DNA of 17,926 nucleotides from Bordetella parapertussis (GTDB lineage: Bacteria > Pseudomonadota > Gammaproteobacteria > Burkholderiales > Burkholderiaceae_C). Position numbers and translations under genes: made by a program. The stretch is taken from the NCBI GenBank assembly GCA_945907335.1, contig CAMDSU010000016.1, forward strand, positions 1-17,926, read 5' to 3'. Positions 15,648 through 17,926 of this stretch are shown piece by piece; position 1 is the first letter of the stretch, and the number at the start of each line of letters is the position of its first letter. A model generated the notes under the pieces. The model saw only the letters and a list, made by a program, of their open reading frames with translations. It was not told where the DNA came from and made no database searches.

Positions 15648-15677
15648 AAAAACACCGCCTTCGGGCGGTGTTTTTTT
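15648..15677 (+). terminator. Rho-independent terminator after the PQQ dehydrogenase
   Basis: A seven-base-pair GC-rich stem, CACCGCC (15653-15659) with GGCGGTG (15664-15670), closes on a TTCG tetraloop and is flanked by A5 before and T7 after, which extend the pairing. It starts 14 bases after the stop codon. This is a textbook intrinsic terminator and implies that the dehydrogenase is mainly a monocistronic message. Confidence 0.93.
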
Positions 15678-15706
15678 ATAGGGTTTTCGCGCTTCACAAA
15701 GTGTCC

Positions 15707-15743
15707 AATTCAAAAAATAATTTCCAAAAATGTTTTTTGAATT
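15707..15743. repeat. Perfect 11-bp A/T-rich inverted repeat upstream of the binding protein-cytochrome fusion gene
   Basis: AATTCAAAAAA (15707-15717) and TTTTTTGAATT (15733-15743) are exact reverse complements, separated by 15 bases. It lies 30 bases beyond the dehydrogenase terminator and about 160 bases before the next start codon. It may be an operator-like dyad for a dimeric regulator, or an A/T-rich hairpin. The sequence around it is A/T-rich, so partial chance origin cannot be excluded. Confidence 0.5.
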
Positions 15744-15833
15744 TGTCTTTTTACACTCTTTTTTGATGCCAAAAATTTGCCCTGATGATCACGCTGTGAA
15801 TGGATTTATTCAGCTTGCTGTCAGTTGATTTCT

Positions 15834-15894
15834 CATAATAGAAACATCGCTTGATTTTTTAAAGATTTTCAAACTTTCCATCTAACTTCAGGAG
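15834..15894 (+). promoter_or_regulatory. Candidate -10 element and ribosome-binding site of the binding protein-cytochrome fusion gene
   Basis: CATAAT (15834-15839) matches the -10 consensus at five of six positions, but no good -35 hexamer lies 16-18 bases before it, so an activator would be needed if it is real. AGGAG at 15890-15894 is a clear ribosome site ten bases ahead of ATG 15905 and fixes that start. Confidence 0.4.
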
Positions 15895-15904
15895 TATTTG
15901 CACC

Positions 15905-17062
15905 ATGTCCAAGTCGATTCCCCGTATCGTCAAGTTTGCAGTCAGTGCAACAGCCTTGGCGGCTGTCACTATGTCTGCTTCATTTGCCGCAGATACGCTC
16001 AGGGTTTGTTCTGACCCAGACAACTTGCCATTCAGCAAGTCAGAAGGCGCTGACAAGGGTTTGTACATTGAATTGGCTGAATTGGTGGGTAAGCGACTGG
16101 GCACCCCAGTGGAATATGTATGGTGGCTGTCATTCAACCAGCGCCGTGCGCTGAGAACCACCATGGAAGGCTGTGATGCTTATTTTGCGTTACCCGCTGA
16201 TGCACAGTACCGCGTCAGAGGTCTGGTCAAAAGCAACGCCTTCTTGTCCGTCAGCTATGCGATTGTGGCGCCGCAAGGCATGAAGGTGACCGCTTTGTCA
16301 GATTTGAAAGGCAAGAAAGTTGGCGTGTTACACGGTTCTCCGCCCCAAATTTTGTTGGCCACCAAAGAGGGCTACACCGCCAACACTTTCCGTTCTCAAG
16401 AAGAAGTGTTTGCTGCACTCAATGGCAAAGAAATAGACGTTGCCTTGTTGTGGGGCCCAAGCGCTGGCTTTGACAATAAAACCCAATACAGCAACCGCTG
16501 GCAAGTGATTTCCATCAATGGTGAAAGTTTGGGAGGTCAGGTGGCAGTCGCTGTCTCCAAAGAAAAACCCCAGCTCAAAGATCAGATCAACCAAGCCTTG
16601 GAAAGTCTCAAACCTGAAATTCTGCAACTTAGCGAAAAATACGGCTTTCCCACCCAAGCGCCGCTGCAAGTCAACATCACAAATGCAGAAAACCGTTATG
16701 CGCGTTTGGATGCACTTCAAGCAAAATCATCGGCTTATCGTTCGTCTGGTTTCATCAAGGTTATTGATAAGTCATCACGCCGCGAATGGCAAGTTGCTGA
16801 AAGTGGTAGCACCATCGCTGAAGCCCAGTCCAACTTCAATAATAAATGCGGACATTGCCATGGCAAGAACGGTGCAAGTCCAATCTCTGAGCGAGATTTG
16901 CGCAAACTCAGTATGCGTTACAAAGAAGAATGGAAAAGTGTGACCTACTCCACCATCACCAAAGGCCGCCCCGATTTAGGCATGCCGACTTGGGATGGCA
17001 TATTGCCAGACCATGAAATCAAATCCATCGTCGAATTTTTGGCGACTGTGCAAAAGAACTGA
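15905..17062 (+). CDS. Fusion of quinoprotein-associated periplasmic binding protein (XoxJ-like) and c-type cytochrome (XoxG-like)
   Basis: This 385-residue protein has a signal peptide (about 1-29, ending SFA before A). Residues about 31-255 are a type-2 periplasmic-binding fold beginning LRVCSDPDNLPFS (32-44), the mark of the family annotated as quinoprotein dehydrogenase-associated putative ABC transporter substrate-binding protein, to which XoxJ of methylotrophs belongs. After a linker of about 45 residues, residues about 300-385 form a small class I cytochrome c with haem site CGHCH (315-319) and axial Met M360 in GMPTW. In Methylorubrum, XoxG is the cytochrome that accepts electrons from XoxF and XoxJ is a separate periplasmic protein believed to help activate the dehydrogenase. 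Here both activities appear in one chain, directly after a lanthanide-type PQQ dehydrogenase. It is probably the cognate electron acceptor. The gene is flanked by two terminators and so forms its own unit. Confidence 0.88.
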   Translation: MSKSIPRIVKFAVSATALAAVTMSASFAADTLRVCSDPDNLPFSKSEGADKGLYIELAELVGKRLGTPVEYVWWLSFNQRRALRTTMEGCDAYFALPADAQYRVRGLVKSNAFLSVSYAIVAPQGMKVTALSDLKGKKVGVLHGSPPQILLATKEGYTANTFRSQEEVFAALNGKEIDVALLWGPSAGFDNKTQYSNRWQVISINGESLGGQVAVAVSKEKPQLKDQINQALESLKPEILQLSEKYGFPTQAPLQVNITNAENRYARLDALQAKSSAYRSSGFIKVIDKSSRREWQVAESGSTIAEAQSNFNNKCGHCHGKNGASPISERDLRKLSMRYKEEWKSVTYSTITKGRPDLGMPTWDGILPDHEIKSIVEFLATVQKN

Positions 17063-17084
17063 CCAGCCCTGACATTACGCTATC

Positions 17085-17116
17085 AACCGACTGTGTAAAA
17101 GCAGTCGGTTTTTTTA
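17085..17116 (+). terminator. Rho-independent terminator after the binding protein-cytochrome fusion gene
   Basis: AACCGACTG (17085-17093) pairs with CAGTCGGTT (17102-17110) over nine base pairs with an eight-base loop, followed by a T run to 17115. It begins 22 bases after the stop codon. The stem and T run are a clear intrinsic terminator for plus-strand transcription. Confidence 0.9.
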
Positions 17117-17151
17117 TGTGTTTTACAAATACTTGAAAAGTATTCGCCCAT

Positions 17152-17180
17152 AAAAAAAGCGGGGTTAAACCCCGCTCTTT
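17152..17180 (-). terminator. Rho-independent terminator of the leftward molybdopterin hydroxylase gene
   Basis: GCGGGG (17159-17164) pairs with CCCCGC (17170-17175) around the loop TTAAA. Read on the minus strand it is followed by a run of seven T (the A run at 17152-17158), which makes it a terminator for the gene ending at 17234; a shorter T-rich side (CTCTTTT) lets it act weakly in the plus direction as well. Between it and the gene end, 17189-17205 forms a further small dyad, AGCGCA-CTCAC-TGCGCT. Confidence 0.9.
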
Positions 17181-17233
17181 TCAGACTTAGCGCACTCACT
17201 GCGCTGCCTTGCGGCAACACAGTGGTCCGATCA

Positions 17234-17926
17234 TCAGGCTTGCTGGATCGCTTTGCCAGTGATAGGCAATGTGCGAACACGCTTGCCGGTCAGTTTGGCA
17301 ACAGCGTTGGCCAATGCAGGAATGATTGCTGCAGTGACTGGCTCGCCGATACCGCCGGGCTTCTCACCGCTCTTGACCAAGACGATATCAACTAAGGGAG
17401 ACTCGTTGGTGCGAACCATAGCGTAAGTGTTGAAGTTAGTTTGTTCAACAACTCCATTTTTCACGGTAATGGCATGTTTAAGCGTTTGACCCATGCCCAT
17501 GATGATGCTGGACTGGATTTGTTGCTCAACAATCTCTGGGTTCACAATCATGCCCATGTCCGCAGCCACAGTGGTTTTGACCACTTTGACTTCGCCATCA
17601 GCACCGACGTTTACTTCAGCGACCACAGCCACATAGGTGTCATAGCCTTCCATGATGGCCACGCCCATGGCATTGCCTTTGGCAGCACCTTTTTTGTAAC
17701 CGGCCTTTTGAGTGGCCAATTTCAAAACGTTTTGGAAACGAGGCTTGCCTTCCAGCAAGGACATACGGTATTCAACAGGGTCTTTGCCAGCAGCCAGAGC
17801 CATTTCGTCAACGAAGCTTTCGTTGGCAAATACGTTCATGTTGTGGCTCACAGCACGCCAGTAACCGACACGCAAACCAGCGTCATGGATGACGAGGTCG
17901 TGCTGTGTGTTGGCGATGTTGTAAGG
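17234..17926 (-). CDS. Molybdopterin-binding subunit of a second xanthine-dehydrogenase-family enzyme, C-terminal part
   Basis: The gene enters from the right edge, so only the last 230 codons are here; the reading frame is open through base 17926 (it begins PYNIANTQHDLVIHD at the edge) and the true start lies outside. The sequence has the RVGYWRAVSHNMNVFANESF block that matches the [19 protein letters not shown] block of the first enzyme in this window, and the catalytic glutamate in GGIGEPVTAA. It is thus the same IorB/aldehyde-dehydrogenase type, but only moderately similar to the enzyme at 665-2818, so the two are not a recent duplication. Oxidation of the aldehyde made by the nearby quinoprotein is a reasonable role, without direct proof. 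It is convergent with the binding protein-cytochrome gene, with back-to-back terminators between them. Confidence 0.92.
   Translation of the reverse strand, partial: PYNIANTQHDLVIHDAGLRVGYWRAVSHNMNVFANESFVDEMALAAGKDPVEYRMSLLEGKPRFQNVLKLATQKAGYKKGAAKGNAMGVAIMEGYDTYVAVVAEVNVGADGEVKVVKTTVAADMGMIVNPEIVEQQIQSSIIMGMGQTLKHAITVKNGVVEQTNFNTYAMVRTNESPLVDIVLVKSGEKPGGIGEPVTAAIIPALANAVAKLTGKRVRTLPITGKAIQQA

Noticed and set aside
17189..17216. Small dyads AGCGCA/TGCGCT and TGCC/GGCA as a separate RNA gene
   Set aside because: They are short, have no promoter or T run, and lie in the 3' untranslated part of the leftward gene just before its terminator.
1..17926. CRISPR array, insertion sequence, tRNA or phage-related island
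   Set aside because: No spaced repeat array, transposase, terminal inverted repeat pair, tRNA-like fold or integrase was seen when reading both strands.

Overview
The window reads as a piece of a betaproteobacterial chromosome, probably Burkholderiales. The basis is roughly balanced base composition by eye, the Sox and quinoprotein gene families, and the overall look of the proteins; no rRNA or tRNA gene fixes the taxon. Gene density is high, many neighbours overlap by four bases (ATGA), and nearly everything encodes periplasmic redox chemistry. No insertion sequence, CRISPR array, tRNA, integrase or phage gene was seen.

Layout. (1) 1-4908, plus strand: the end of an alpha/beta hydrolase, a two-subunit molybdenum hydroxylase (2Fe-2S subunit and Tat-exported molybdopterin subunit), then soxX, soxY, soxZ and soxA, packed as one probable operon. 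soxB and soxCD are absent here, and SoxY has a non-canonical carrier arm. (2) 4909-5757, minus strand: aroE, a housekeeping gene. (3) 5868-8174, plus strand: a 768-residue fusion of a thiol dioxygenase (cysteine-dioxygenase-type cupin) with four rhodanese domains, in which only domains 2 and 4 keep the catalytic cysteine. (4) 8167-10999, minus strand: beta-propeller protein of the PQQ-associated type, cytochrome b561 and a glycosyltransferase, an operon read right to left. (5) 11163-13730, plus strand: a four-gene envelope module of an ExbB/TolQ-like proton channel, an ExbD-like protein with a YfaP/DUF2135-like periplasmic domain, a two-helix membrane protein and a lipoprotein. (6) 13954-15633: a PQQ-dependent alcohol dehydrogenase with the Asp-X-Asp signature of lanthanide-dependent enzymes, followed by a strong terminator. 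(7) 15905-17062: a single polypeptide joining a XoxJ-like periplasmic binding domain to a XoxG-like c-type cytochrome, also with its own terminator. (8) 17234-17926, minus strand: the C-terminal part of a second molybdopterin hydroxylase/aldehyde dehydrogenase, entering from the right.

How it may work together (inference): the quinoprotein would oxidise an alcohol to an aldehyde in the periplasm and pass electrons to the cytochrome domain of the downstream fusion protein. Molybdenum hydroxylases on either side could take the aldehyde to the acid or hydroxylate an N-heterocycle. The Sox carrier set and the thiol dioxygenase-rhodanese fusion indicate linked sulfur chemistry. The ExbB/ExbD-like module could power an envelope process, such as transport, connected with the quinoprotein.
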